Shown piece after piece: positions 1-8,230 of a stretch of DNA of 64,000 nt. This DNA is from Maridesulfovibrio sp. (lineage in GTDB: Bacteria > Desulfobacterota > Desulfovibrionia > Desulfovibrionales > Desulfovibrionaceae), in the NCBI RefSeq assembly GCF_963666665.1, contig NZ_OY762999.1, forward strand, positions 2,051,501-2,115,500, read 5' to 3'. Numbering within the stretch: position 1 is the stretch's first letter; each line of letters begins with the position of its first letter. Below the pieces are notes generated by a model. The model was not told the DNA's origin and did no database searches. It saw only the letters and a program-made list of their open reading frames with translations. Position numbers and translations under genes: made by a program.

Positions 1-1
1 A

Positions 2-1054
2 CGGCGTAATACCGACACCATCATCCTTTTCGGTGCAGGCAATGGTTTGCTGGCAAAAGCGCTGGCGGAAAACAAAAAAACAAATCAAGAGCTCTTGATC
101 TGTGATCTTTATCCTGAACATATTAGAACGCTTACGCAAAATAAATTAGACCAATCTCACGAAAACTGCATTCTGCTGACCGACTCATCAGTCTGGGCAA
201 TACTACTGCTCCTCATTCAAAACGGATACTCTGCCTCAGAATCTCATCTGATTCTCAATCCGGGGCTGGATGGTAAAAGCAAAAACAAACACCAAAACCT
301 GCAAAAACTATTTTCCGGGAGCAAACAGGTATCCATCCCAACACAACCTTTGCCCTGCAAAATTTCTGCAGCGGCAATCCTCAGCCCTGATGAACCTCAG
401 CTTGAAGACTTCATAAGACATTTCCCTGACTGGATTACTGAGATTATTTTGGTATGGGATTGTATAGAGTCAGCACCTGTCCCGAAGCTTCAAAGATTTC
501 ACCGGGCCGAAATTATTAATATTCACCATCCCCTTGATGCTGATTTTTCAGCACAGCGCAACCGCATGCTGAAAAATTGTTCCGGCGAATGGATCATATA
601 TCTTGATGCTGACGAAAGGTTGCATCCTGAAAGTTGGGATGAAATAAGATTGATGACATCCTGCGAGGCGTGTAATGGATGGTACTTTCCACGGATGACA
701 TTTTATCCTGACCAGAATCATTGCCGCATCGGCTACGGGCTTTGGCCGGACCTGCAACTCAGGCTTTTTAAAAACAACTGTAATCTCAGATTCGTAAATA
801 AAATTCACGAGCAATTAACCGGATTACAGGGAGCATCCGGCATCCTAATGGACATTCCGATTCATCATCTAACTCATCTTTTGAAGAGCAGGGAAAAAAT
901 TGAATCTAAACTGGAAAACTTCAATCTTTCGACCGGCGGCCATTTCAGCCATCAGCTTGGCAGTGAATTACCAAGCATTGCAAATAATTTGCTTAGCCCC
1001 CGAAAAGAGAGGAAAGTAGGTCCATTGCTGCTTCCGGACATTTGTATGTCATAA
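2..1054 (+). CDS. Glycosyltransferase family 2 protein, 5' end cut off by window edge
   Basis: The reading frame is open from base 2, and the codons before the first possible start (TTG at 47) encode a glycine-rich run, FGAGNGLLAKAL, typical of a Rossmann-type nucleotide-binding loop, so the true start lies outside the window. The visible N-terminal part of about 110 residues is therefore an extra domain. The C-terminal part looks like a GT-A glycosyltransferase: an 'AQRN' stretch followed by the acidic YLDADER motif (DADE codons at 605-616), which in GT2 enzymes binds metal and nucleotide sugar, then RLFKN and a 'VNKIHEQ' stretch as in SunS-like GT2 proteins. Probable role is sugar transfer to a surface glycan or protein; donor and acceptor cannot be told. 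The protein ends soon after the catalytic fold. Family call is fairly sure, function is not. Confidence 0.7.
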   Translation, partial: RRNTDTIILFGAGNGLLAKALAENKKTNQELLICDLYPEHIRTLTQNKLDQSHENCILLTDSSVWAILLLLIQNGYSASESHLILNPGLDGKSKNKHQNLQKLFSGSKQVSIPTQPLPCKISAAAILSPDEPQLEDFIRHFPDWITEIILVWDCIESAPVPKLQRFHRAEIINIHHPLDADFSAQRNRMLKNCSGEWIIYLDADERLHPESWDEIRLMTSCEACNGWYFPRMTFYPDQNHCRIGYGLWPDLQLRLFKNNCNLRFVNKIHEQLTGLQGASGILMDIPIHHLTHLLKSREKIESKLENFNLSTGGHFSHQLGSELPSIANNLLSPRKERKVGPLLLPDICMS

Positions 1055-1141
1055 TGTTTATATACAATTGGCATTGCCTAACAGTATAAAATTTATTAGG
1101 TCTGACCGAAATATTCAGACAAACAGCTTCAAGGATTTAAT

Positions 1142-2191
1142 ATGAAAGTTACTTGTCCCGAGTGCGATTTCAGCAGTGAAATTCCGGAAGATAAAATTCC
1201 GGCAACTGCCCAGCTTGCCACCTGTCCAAAGTGTCAGGCCAAGTTCAAATTCAGAGACTTTGAAGGGGAAAGCGACCCGGTTCCGGGATTAGCTCCGGAA
1301 GATATCAGCCATCCTGCCCCTGAAGAAGAAGGTTATCAGGATGCTGCAGCCTATGCTCAACAACATGCACAGGAACAGCAGCCCGAAGGATTCGGCGATG
1401 AACAGCCCCTTCCTTATGATGAACAATTCAACCAGCAGCCTGAAACGATCCAAGAGGAAAAGATTCAGGAAGAGAAGTCAGATATCTGGCAGCGTCTTGA
1501 CTCCATGAAACCAGAAGAGGACCTTCATGAGGAAGATCACGGCTATGAGACTGAAAGCTACAGCGAAGAGAACGAAGTTCCGTTCGAAAATCTGGAAAAA
1601 TACGGTTTTTTTCCCGGCCTTTTCCTGACCATCAAACAGGTAATCCTTTCTCCGGCCACTTTCTTTAGGGGCATGCCGCTCAAGGGTTTTCTGATGCCAC
1701 TGTTCTTTTTTGTCATTCTGGCTGAATTTCAGGAAATCTGTAATTTTATCTGGGCTATGACCGGGGTTGACACTTCAATGGGTGCCGATGTCGGAAGAAT
1801 TATGAACGATTCCATGATCGCAGACTCTCTGAAGGATGGAACCGGACCAGCCCTCATGTCCCTGCTCCTTTATCCGCTCATGCTGGCAGGAATTAGTTTT
1901 CCGCTGATCGGCATGACCCACATTCTGCTCATGATCTTCGGAGCAGGAGAACGCGGTTATCAGGCTACTTTCAGGGCAACCACATACTCATATGCCCCGA
2001 TCATCCTCTGCATTGTCCCTATTGTAGGTGATATGATCGGCGCGCTGATCAGTGTGGCAATCTCCATTATTGCCTACAAAAATATTCATAATACAACATA
2101 CATGCGAGTTGTGCTTTCAATGGTTATGCCTATTGTGCTACTGTTGGTCATTCTGGGCTTCTACATGCAGTTCAACCAGCCCACAATCTAG
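1142..2191 (+). CDS. Zinc-ribbon and Yip1-domain membrane protein
   Basis: A 349-residue protein. It begins with an MJ0042-type zinc ribbon (Cys5-x2-Cys8 and Cys28-x2-Cys31), followed by about 120 acidic, Gln/Glu/Pro-rich residues that look disordered, then a hydrophobic C-terminal half with about five membrane segments resembling the Yip1 family. Proteins of this build are common in Deltaproteobacteria and have no established function; the ribbon presumably faces the cytoplasm. The start ATG follows an AAGGA ribosome binding site. The next small gene begins 19 bases after the stop, so the two are probably co-transcribed. The domain architecture is well supported by sequence; any role in membrane protein handling would be guesswork. 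Confidence 0.75.
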   Translation: MKVTCPECDFSSEIPEDKIPATAQLATCPKCQAKFKFRDFEGESDPVPGLAPEDISHPAPEEEGYQDAAAYAQQHAQEQQPEGFGDEQPLPYDEQFNQQPETIQEEKIQEEKSDIWQRLDSMKPEEDLHEEDHGYETESYSEENEVPFENLEKYGFFPGLFLTIKQVILSPATFFRGMPLKGFLMPLFFFVILAEFQEICNFIWAMTGVDTSMGADVGRIMNDSMIADSLKDGTGPALMSLLLYPLMLAGISFPLIGMTHILLMIFGAGERGYQATFRATTYSYAPIILCIVPIVGDMIGALISVAISIIAYKNIHNTTYMRVVLSMVMPIVLLLVILGFYMQFNQPTI

Positions 2192-2210
2192 CAGTATCCG
2201 AGGATAGTTT

Positions 2211-2546
2211 ATGTTTGGATGGATCAAAGGAAAAGTTGCCAATGCCAAGGAGCGCGTCCGCATTGCCAAGGAAATTAATCCCAAAAGCTTTAGAAATATG
2301 GCCAGAGAGATTTCCGATCTTGCAGACGCCTGTTCTCAAGTATGTTCGCCACAGAGCGAAATGCTGCAAAAAGTAGAGAGAATTAAAGGCGAAATGGAAC
2401 AGCTTACCGAACTAACCCGCCAACCGGAGTTCAAAAAACTCTCCGTACAGCGTAGAATGGAGCTGCGGGAAAGCATGATCCAATCCAAGGAACAGATTCT
2501 TGACTCCATGCAAGCAGCGCCCTCACCAACCAAATTGATGCAATAA
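2211..2546 (+). CDS. Small helical protein of unknown function
   Basis: A 111-residue protein that I do not recognise. It is rich in Lys, Glu, Arg and Met, lacks any signal peptide or membrane segment, and has long stretches likely to form helices or a coiled coil (about residues 15-95), with two Cys at the centre ('ACSQVC'). It sits 19 bases downstream of the Yip1-domain gene and directly upstream of a strong terminator, so it appears to be the last gene of a two-gene unit and may work with the membrane protein. The normal codon usage and the operon position support it as a real gene. Confidence 0.6.
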   Translation: MFGWIKGKVANAKERVRIAKEINPKSFRNMAREISDLADACSQVCSPQSEMLQKVERIKGEMEQLTELTRQPEFKKLSVQRRMELRESMIQSKEQILDSMQAAPSPTKLMQ

Positions 2547-2551
2547 AAACT

Positions 2552-2584
2552 AAAAAGGTTCTTCGAAAGAAGAACCTTTTTTTA
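2552..2584 (+). terminator. Rho-independent terminator after the Yip1 operon
   Basis: A 13-bp perfect stem (2552-2564 with 2569-2581) around a GAAA tetraloop, ending in a run of T. It lies six bases after the stop codon of the small helical protein gene. Confidence 0.9.
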
Positions 2585-2680
2585 TTACTCAGAATCATAC
2601 GGCATAAATATTGCTTTTATTTTTGCAACTATTTTATGGTCAAATTTCAGACACTATTAAACCCAATCCCGGTTGCCGAT

Positions 2681-3838
2681 ATGAAAAAATATTTGCTGAT
2701 CCTTTTGCTGGCTTTATCCGCCTGCACCCATTTTGAAACGCAGATCGCCACTCAGTCCGTCTACTATCAGGATACCGAGGTATCTCTGTCGCAGTTGATG
2801 GTCTACTCAAGACCGGAAAAACCGCATTACGGACCGCTTTCCGCACTTTTCTATCCTTTCCACGTAACCCAGACCATGTACAAAGGAAGCGACTGGGGAC
2901 AACTGGTTGCAAAGGGTGTCTGGCAGAACTGGACCAGCCTGCAAGTCTTTCCATCTATGGTTTATGACGACAACCTGATTTACCGGGGACTGGATGAAGC
3001 CCTTTTCACAGCCCGTTCGCGCGGCTACGACCTGCTGGTAGTAGGATTCGTTCCATATCTCTATCTGGGACATACCGTTGATGATTCCGCTGTATCGATT
3101 CAGGTGAAGATCTACGAAACCAAACGAGGCCAACTGGTCTGCTCTTTTGAACAAAGCGGACGCATTGAGAAAAAAATGGATGACGATTTTATCTTCGTAA
3201 AGCGGGAACACCGTATGCCGGACTCTGCTTTCTATAAAATCATACAGGCCATAGCTTCAGACATGGCTGTACCGCTTACTTCATGGGCACGCTACGAGAA
3301 TACCAACCAAGGCATGGTCGCAGGCCTGATGCCCAACATGGTGCAGATACAGGCTCCCCCGCAGAGTGGAAACTCCGTGTCTCAAGGGACATCTGCCGAA
3401 CAGAAACAGCCTATTGCAAAACCGGTAAGTCCAAAGGCAGCACCAGCCCCCGTGCAGTCTACAAATCAAGCACCTAAGACGCAATCCAAACCGCGCTCAA
3501 TCAACCTTGCTGTGCAGTTTGATGTGGATTCATCGCAGATAAAACCAGAATCTTACTCACTTCTGAATGAACTGGGTAAAGCCTTGGTCAGCGACCGCCT
3601 CAAAGATAAGCGCGTTGTGATTGGCGGGCATACTGATTCGGACGCTTCGCCGGAATACAACCTTAAATTGAGTAAAGAACGTGCTGAAGCAGTCAAAAAA
3701 TACCTTACAGAAAATTTTCCCATTGCGCCGCAACGCATCGGTACAACAGGCTTCGGGGAATCCAATCCGCTGGTTCCCAACACTACTAAATACAACAAGC
3801 TGCTAAATAGACGTGTACAGGTATCTATCGCACCTTAA
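2681..3838 (+). CDS. OmpA-family outer membrane lipoprotein
   Basis: The frame is open from 2636, but the ATG at 2681 is preferred because it puts a clean lipoprotein signal at the N-terminus (MKKYLLILLLALSAC, lipobox LSAC), giving 385 residues. The middle part (about residues 20-230) has no recognised domain; a Pro/Gln/Ala-rich linker follows. The last 110 residues form an OmpA C-terminal peptidoglycan-binding domain: 'VQFDVDSSQI', then 'GGHTDSDASPEYN' and 'LSKERAEAVKKYL', containing the Asp and Arg that bind diaminopimelate. The protein is probably anchored by lipid in the outer membrane and grips the cell wall. It is a single-gene unit with its own terminator. Neither possible start has a strong ribosome binding site. 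Confidence 0.8.
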   Translation: MKKYLLILLLALSACTHFETQIATQSVYYQDTEVSLSQLMVYSRPEKPHYGPLSALFYPFHVTQTMYKGSDWGQLVAKGVWQNWTSLQVFPSMVYDDNLIYRGLDEALFTARSRGYDLLVVGFVPYLYLGHTVDDSAVSIQVKIYETKRGQLVCSFEQSGRIEKKMDDDFIFVKREHRMPDSAFYKIIQAIASDMAVPLTSWARYENTNQGMVAGLMPNMVQIQAPPQSGNSVSQGTSAEQKQPIAKPVSPKAAPAPVQSTNQAPKTQSKPRSINLAVQFDVDSSQIKPESYSLLNELGKALVSDRLKDKRVVIGGHTDSDASPEYNLKLSKERAEAVKKYLTENFPIAPQRIGTTGFGESNPLVPNTTKYNKLLNRRVQVSIAP

Positions 3839-3870
3839 GAAAGTATAGACAAACCAAACCAGCAAATCAG

Positions 3871-3910
3871 ACCTCCTCGCTTCAATTACACACTGAACGA
3901 GGAGGTTTTT
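3871..3910 (+). terminator. Terminator after the OmpA-lipoprotein gene
   Basis: Inverted repeat ACCTCCTCG (3871-3879) and CGAGGAGGT (3898-3906) with an 18-base loop and a following T run. Confidence 0.8.
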
Positions 3911-4179
3911 CATTGTCATACACATTTAAATGATAATCAGATTCAATTATTTATTCATATTTTTCAATACATTAAATTGCACAACATAAGCTCCTATTTT
4001 GCCCTTTTCCCCCGCTTACATTTGTGTTACTCAAAACTCGCTCTCTCATTACGCATAACCGATTGATTTTCCCAGTTGACGGATCGCAAACAGTAATTAT
4101 TATTACTTCTAGATCAGGGGAAACCATCGTTAAAACTGATAGCCTGGCGCCATCTCAGCAGCTAGGGAGGAATTTATAA
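3911..4179 (+). promoter_or_regulatory. Promoter region of ahbC
   Basis: This gene-free stretch holds a good sigma-70-type promoter, TTGACG at 4076-4081, 16-base spacer, TATTAT at 4098-4103, giving a leader of about 70 bases, and a strong ribosome binding site AGGGAGGA just before the ahbC ATG. Farther upstream, 3931-3945 (TGATAATCAGATTCA) matches the 7-1-7 Fur box at 11 of 14 positions; it is about 130 bases upstream of the -35, so a direct role is doubtful. No open reading frame worth reporting. Confidence 0.6.
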
Positions 4180-5364
4180 ATGATTGGTATTTCTAAACTT
4201 TACTGTGGTGCAGTAGAATCTTCCGACGCCCTGCGCTACGGTCGTGAGTCTGGCAAACTGCCTTCTCACCTTCTGCAGTTTTCCAAAGACAAAAAACCCG
4301 TTGTAGTCTGGAACATGACCAGACGCTGCAACCTTAAGTGCGTTCACTGCTACGCGCAGGCTGTTGATCCTGACGGACAAGATGAAATTTCCACTTCAAA
4401 AGCAAAAGAGATCATTGATGATCTCGCAGCATTCGGCGCCCCGGTAATGCTTTTCTCAGGCGGAGAACCTCTGGTACGCAAAGACCTCGTTGAGCTGGCA
4501 AGCTACGCTACCGGCAAAGGCATGCGTGCAGTTATCTCCACCAACGGCACCCTGATCACTAAGGAAAAAGCCCGCGAACTGAAAGACGTTGGTCTCTCCT
4601 ACGTTGGTATATCCCTTGACGGTACCGAAGAAACCCACGACAAATTCCGCGGCGTTCCAGGTTCTTACAAAAAAGCTATTGAAGGTGTAGAAAACTGTAA
4701 GGCTGAAGGCCTGAAAGTCGGTCTGCGCTTCACTATCAACAAACGTAACTGGACTGAAGTTCCTTCCATCTTCAAAGTACTGCGTGAACTTGACGTTCCC
4801 AGAGCATGTTTCTACCATCTGGTGTACTCTGGCCGCGGTTCCGAACTCATCAAAGAGGATCTGAGCCACGCTGAAACCCGCCAGTTGCTCGACCTGATCA
4901 TGGACGAAACCAAAGCTCTCTATGATGCAGGCATGCCTAAAGAAATCCTCACCGTTGATAACCATGCCGACGGTGTATACGTGTACCAGCGACTGCTGAA
5001 AGAAGATCCCGAACGCGCCAAGGAAGTCCTCGAACTGCTGCAGTTCAACGAAGGCAACAACTCCGGCCGCGGTATCGGTTGTATCTCCTGGGACGGTCAG
5101 GTTCACGCTGACCAGTTCTGGCGCAACCACACCTTCGGTAACGTTCTGGAACGTCCTTTCTCCGAAATCTGGATGGACGAGAACATCGAACTGCTGCACA
5201 AGCTTAAAGACAAGAAGCAGCACGTTGGCGGCCGCTGCGCTACCTGTCGTTACCTGAACATCTGTGCCGGTAACTTCCGTGCCCGCGCTGAAGCATACTA
5301 CGACGACATCTGGGCTCAGGATCCTGCTTGTTACCTCACTGACGAGGAAATCAAGAAGGACTAG
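4180..5364 (+). CDS. ahbC: AhbC, 12,18-didecarboxysiroheme deacetylase (radical SAM)
   Basis: A 394-residue radical SAM enzyme. The SAM-binding cluster motif is Cys50-x3-Cys54-x2-Cys57 (RRCNLKCVHC), followed by the SGGEP glycine-rich motif. The C-terminal SPASM-like region carries further Cys (GIGCISWDG, 'RCATCRYLNIC', 'DPACYL') for an additional iron-sulfur cluster. In the alternative heme pathway of sulfate reducers and archaea, AhbC removes the two acetate side chains of didecarboxysiroheme to give iron-coproporphyrin III. The neighbours hemB, ahbD and a siroheme decarboxylase subunit fix the assignment to AhbC. It has its own promoter and is followed by a hairpin, so it may be transcribed partly apart from hemB. 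Confidence 0.93.
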   Translation: MIGISKLYCGAVESSDALRYGRESGKLPSHLLQFSKDKKPVVVWNMTRRCNLKCVHCYAQAVDPDGQDEISTSKAKEIIDDLAAFGAPVMLFSGGEPLVRKDLVELASYATGKGMRAVISTNGTLITKEKARELKDVGLSYVGISLDGTEETHDKFRGVPGSYKKAIEGVENCKAEGLKVGLRFTINKRNWTEVPSIFKVLRELDVPRACFYHLVYSGRGSELIKEDLSHAETRQLLDLIMDETKALYDAGMPKEILTVDNHADGVYVYQRLLKEDPERAKEVLELLQFNEGNNSGRGIGCISWDGQVHADQFWRNHTFGNVLERPFSEIWMDENIELLHKLKDKKQHVGGRCATCRYLNICAGNFRARAEAYYDDIWAQDPACYLTDEEIKKD

Positions 5365-5422
5365 GCCCGCTGTTTTGAAAAGCGTTTCAAGACGGTCGTC
5401 CTGTCGACGATAGATATTATTG

Positions 5423-5460
5423 AATCCCGGCGGGCCTACAGGTCTGCCGGGATTTATTAT
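5423..5460 (+). terminator. Terminator or attenuator between ahbC and hemB
   Basis: AATCCCGGC (5423-5431) pairs with GCCGGGATT (5446-5454) and is followed by an AT-rich but not pure T tail (TATTATTTG). Because all surrounding genes belong to one pathway, it may only partly stop transcription. Confidence 0.65.
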
Positions 5461-5485
5461 TTGAAATAAATATATCCAAGCTGCA

Positions 5486-5553
5486 CGGCGAAGCCCTACT
5501 AAAAAAGTTTAGGATTCTTAAACCCTTTTCAACGGGTTTAAGCCGCCGGAGGC
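5486..5553 (+). repeat. Dispersed structured repeat, copy A (upstream of hemB)
   Basis: The element starts CGGCGAAGCC and ends AGCCGCCGGAGGC. It contains an outer CGGC/GCCG pairing and a perfect 9-bp inner hairpin (5517-5525 with 5534-5542, loop of 8). The ends are nearly identical to a second copy at 28088-28166, while the inner stem differs in sequence but is kept as a stem. hemB has its own ribosome binding site AAGGAAGG just after the element. Function unknown. Confidence 0.6.
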
Positions 5554-5570
5554 AAAAAGGAAGGTCTAAC

Positions 5571-6554
5571 ATGGTATTCGACTTCCATCGGGGACGCAGA
5601 CTCAGACGTACTCCCGTTATTCGTGATCTGATCAGGGAAACCACACTTTCCGCCGATGATCTTATGATGCCCTACTTCGTCTATGAAACAGACGATGAAA
5701 ATTTCAAAAAAGAAGTTTCCTCCATGCCCGGCCAGTTTCAGCTCAGCCTGAAACAACTGGAAATCAAAGTAGAGGAAGCAGTTGCAAACGGTCTCAAAAG
5801 CCTGATCCTCTTCGGCATTCCCGCTGAAAAGGACCCCGCTGGCTCTCAGGCCTACGCCGAGGACGGCATTGTGCAGCAGGCCGTACGCCTGCTCAAAAAA
5901 CGCTGGCCCGAACTGCTGGTCTGCACAGATGTATGCCTGTGTGAATTCACTTCCCACGGTCACTGCGGACTGGTTAAGGATGAGACCATCCTCAACGATG
6001 CAACCCTTGATCTACTGGCTAAAACAGCCCTCTCCCACGCCAAAGCAGGCGCGGACATGGTTGCTCCTTCTGATATGATGGACGGACGCGTCGCCGCTAT
6101 CCGCGAGATTCTGGACGAAAACGGTTTTGCTGAACTGCCGCTCATGTCTTATGCGGTAAAATATGCATCAGCTTACTACGGTCCTTTCCGCGAAGCAGCT
6201 GAAGGCGCACCCCAGTTCGGTGACCGCAAAACCTACCAGATGGACCCGGCCAACGCCCGCGAAGGCCTGCGCGAAGCAGCAGCGGATGTTATCGAAGGTG
6301 CTGACATTCTTATGGTTAAACCAGCCGGACCGTACATGGACATCATCCGTCAGACCCGCGACAATTTCGATCTGCCCGTTGCGGCTTATCAGGTCAGCGG
6401 TGAATATTCCATGATCAAGGCTGCAGCCTTGAACGGCTGGGTGGACGAAGAATCCGTGGTCTGGGAATCACTCATCGGCCTGAAACGTGCCGGTGCTGAT
6501 CTTATCCTGACCTACTTCACTGAAGACGTACTCAAAAGACTGAAAGAGAAATAA
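5571..6554 (+). CDS. hemB: Porphobilinogen synthase (delta-aminolevulinic acid dehydratase)
   Basis: A 327-residue cytoplasmic enzyme that condenses two 5-aminolevulinate molecules to porphobilinogen, the first common step toward siroheme, heme and cobalamin. The two Schiff-base lysines are visible as Lys197 (SYAVKYASAYYG) and Lys250 (ILMVKPAGPY). The zinc-type active-site signature DVCLCEFTSHGHCG gives ligands Cys122, Cys124 and Cys132, so this is the zinc-dependent class. Length is normal. The gene is preceded by the repeat element above, and ahbD starts one base after its stop, so hemB and ahbD are translated as neighbours on one message. Confidence 0.97.
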   Translation: MVFDFHRGRRLRRTPVIRDLIRETTLSADDLMMPYFVYETDDENFKKEVSSMPGQFQLSLKQLEIKVEEAVANGLKSLILFGIPAEKDPAGSQAYAEDGIVQQAVRLLKKRWPELLVCTDVCLCEFTSHGHCGLVKDETILNDATLDLLAKTALSHAKAGADMVAPSDMMDGRVAAIREILDENGFAELPLMSYAVKYASAYYGPFREAAEGAPQFGDRKTYQMDPANAREGLREAAADVIEGADILMVKPAGPYMDIIRQTRDNFDLPVAAYQVSGEYSMIKAAALNGWVDEESVVWESLIGLKRAGADLILTYFTEDVLKRLKEK

Positions 6555-6555
6555 T

Positions 6556-7752
6556 ATGAGCGATAAAAAAATGACAGGCGGACACCCCGGAGGTCATCCG
6601 GGTGGTGGACATCCCGGCGGTAAACCGGGTCACCCCGGTGGCGGACATCCCGGTGGTCATCCGGGCGTACATCCCATTCCCCAGAAAAACGCTGACGGTT
6701 CTCCTCCGCTGCGTTTGATTGCATGGGAAATTACCCGTTCCTGCAACCTTGCCTGCAAACACTGCAGAGCTGAAGCGCACCCTGAACCTTATCCGGGAGA
6801 ACTTTCCACCGAGGAAGCAAAAGCGCTTATCGATACATTTCCTGAAACCGGTGACCCGATAATCATCTTTACCGGCGGCGAACCGCTGCTACGCCACGAT
6901 GTTTTCGAACTGGTATCCTACGCCAATGACAAAGGTCTGCGCTGCGTAATGGCCCCCAACGGAACCCTGCTTACCGCAGAGAATTCCGTACAGCTCAAAG
7001 AAGTAGGCATCCAGCGTTGCTCCATCTCCATTGATGCTGCAGAATCGAAATACCATGATGAATTCCGCGGTGAAGTTGGCGCATTCGATCAAGCCATGAA
7101 AGGTATCCAGTACCTGAAAGATGCCGGAATCGAATTCCAGATCAACACTACTGTAACCCGCAACAACCTGCATATGTTCAAGGATATCTTCAAGCTCGCC
7201 AAAGATCTTGGAGCATCTGCATGGCATATCTTCCTGCTGGTACCCACCGGACGTGCAGCAGAGCTGGGTGCGGAAGTTATTTCCGCAGAAGAGTACGAAG
7301 AAGTTCTCAACTGGTTCTACGATTTCCAGAAGACCACCGACATGCAGCTCAAAGCGACCTGCGCACCGCACTACCACCGCATCCTGCGTCAGCGTGCGAA
7401 GGAAGAAGGTATTCCGGTCAACTTTGAAAACTTCGGCCTTGATGCTGTAAGCCGCGGTTGCCTCGGCGGTGTAGGATTCTGTTTTATTTCCCACCGTGGA
7501 CAGGTTCAGCCCTGCGGATACCTTGATCTCGACTGCGGTAACGTGCGCGAGATTCCCTTCCCGGAAATCTGGGCCAAATCCCCGCAGTTCCTGAACCTTC
7601 GCAACCCAGAAACATACGACGGCAAATGCGGTCACTGTGAATACGAAAAAGTGTGCGGCGGTTGCCGTGCGCGCGCCCAGACCATGGAAGGCAGCTATCT
7701 TGGACCGGAACCGCTTTGTTCCTACGAGCCCAAAAAGAAGCCTAAAAAATAG
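6556..7752 (+). CDS. ahbD: AhbD, heme b synthase (radical SAM) with His-rich tail
   Basis: A 398-residue radical SAM enzyme that, in the alternative heme pathway, oxidatively decarboxylates the two propionates of iron-coproporphyrin III to vinyl groups, giving heme. The SAM cluster is Cys63-x3-Cys67-x2-Cys70 (SCNLACKHC), followed by TGGEP. A C-terminal SPASM-type Cys set ('RGCLGGVGFC', 'QPCGYLDLDC', CGHCEYEKVCGGC) should bind a second cluster. Oddly, residues 8-40 are a low-complexity run of HPGG units with seven His (10, 14, 19, 26, 31, 35, 39), outside the catalytic fold; it may bind metal or iron-porphyrin. Separated from hemB by one base and from the next gene by 13 bases. Confidence 0.93.
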   Translation: MSDKKMTGGHPGGHPGGGHPGGKPGHPGGGHPGGHPGVHPIPQKNADGSPPLRLIAWEITRSCNLACKHCRAEAHPEPYPGELSTEEAKALIDTFPETGDPIIIFTGGEPLLRHDVFELVSYANDKGLRCVMAPNGTLLTAENSVQLKEVGIQRCSISIDAAESKYHDEFRGEVGAFDQAMKGIQYLKDAGIEFQINTTVTRNNLHMFKDIFKLAKDLGASAWHIFLLVPTGRAAELGAEVISAEEYEEVLNWFYDFQKTTDMQLKATCAPHYHRILRQRAKEEGIPVNFENFGLDAVSRGCLGGVGFCFISHRGQVQPCGYLDLDCGNVREIPFPEIWAKSPQFLNLRNPETYDGKCGHCEYEKVCGGCRARAQTMEGSYLGPEPLCSYEPKKKPKK

Positions 7753-7765
7753 AAAGGAAAGATAA

Positions 7766-8230
7766 ATGGACGCAGTAGATAAAGAGATTCTCGGCATCAT
7801 CCAGTCCCACTTCCCCATTGTTTCACGCCCCTACGAGGAGATCGGGAAGCTGGTGGGAGTATCCGAAGACGAAGCGCTTTCAAGGGTCAACGCCCTACGC
7901 GAAGAAGGTGTAATCCGCCGCGTAGGCGCAAACTTCGGTTCCCGCGAACTGGGTTGGCATTCCACCCTGTGCGCAGCCAGCGTGCCTGAAGAAAAAATGG
8001 ATGAGTTTGTAGCCGAGGTTAACCGTCACAGCGGCGTTACCCATAACTACCTGCGTGAAAATGACTTCAACATCTGGTTTACCTTCATCGGTCCGGACAA
8101 AGAAACCGTGATTGCCACTCTCGATGCTATTACCGAGAAAACAGGCATCCGCGTACTTTACCTGCCCGCGACCAAGCTGTTCAAGATCAAGGTTGATTTT
8201 GACATGAAGGAAGACAAGGAGAAAAAATAA
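7766..8230 (+). CDS. Siroheme decarboxylase subunit (AhbA/AhbB family)
   Basis: A 154-residue member of the Lrp/AsnC-like fold with an N-terminal winged-helix part (IGKLVGVSEDEALSRVNAL) and a RAM-like C-terminal part containing 'HNYLRENDFNIWFTFIG', close to the conserved region of AhbA/AhbB. In Desulfovibrio these two proteins form a heterodimer that removes the carboxyl groups of the ring A and B acetates (C12 and C18) of siroheme, the step before AhbC. The gene lies between ahbD and rpe in the heme operon, with a clear AAAGGAAAG binding site. I cannot decide from sequence alone whether it is the A or B subunit. No second subunit gene is visible in the window. A pure DNA-binding regulator is less likely in this context. 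Confidence 0.82.
   Translation: MDAVDKEILGIIQSHFPIVSRPYEEIGKLVGVSEDEALSRVNALREEGVIRRVGANFGSRELGWHSTLCAASVPEEKMDEFVAEVNRHSGVTHNYLRENDFNIWFTFIGPDKETVIATLDAITEKTGIRVLYLPATKLFKIKVDFDMKEDKEKK

Noticed and set aside
2636..2680. Longer start for the OmpA-type lipoprotein (extra 15 residues)
   Set aside because: The internal ATG at 2681 gives a complete lipoprotein signal with lipobox; the longer form would bury it.
4456..5223. 255-codon open frame on the minus strand inside ahbC
   Set aside because: Antisense shadow of a well-supported gene; low-complexity, no family, caused by codon bias.
6577..6675. The GC-rich repeated DNA in ahbD as a CRISPR or tandem repeat locus
   Set aside because: Units are short, imperfect and in frame, encoding the HPGG tail; it is coding repeat, not an array.
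7766..8230. Reading the Lrp-fold protein after ahbD as a transcription regulator
   Set aside because: Context and the conserved HNYLRENDFNIWFT region fit siroheme decarboxylase better.
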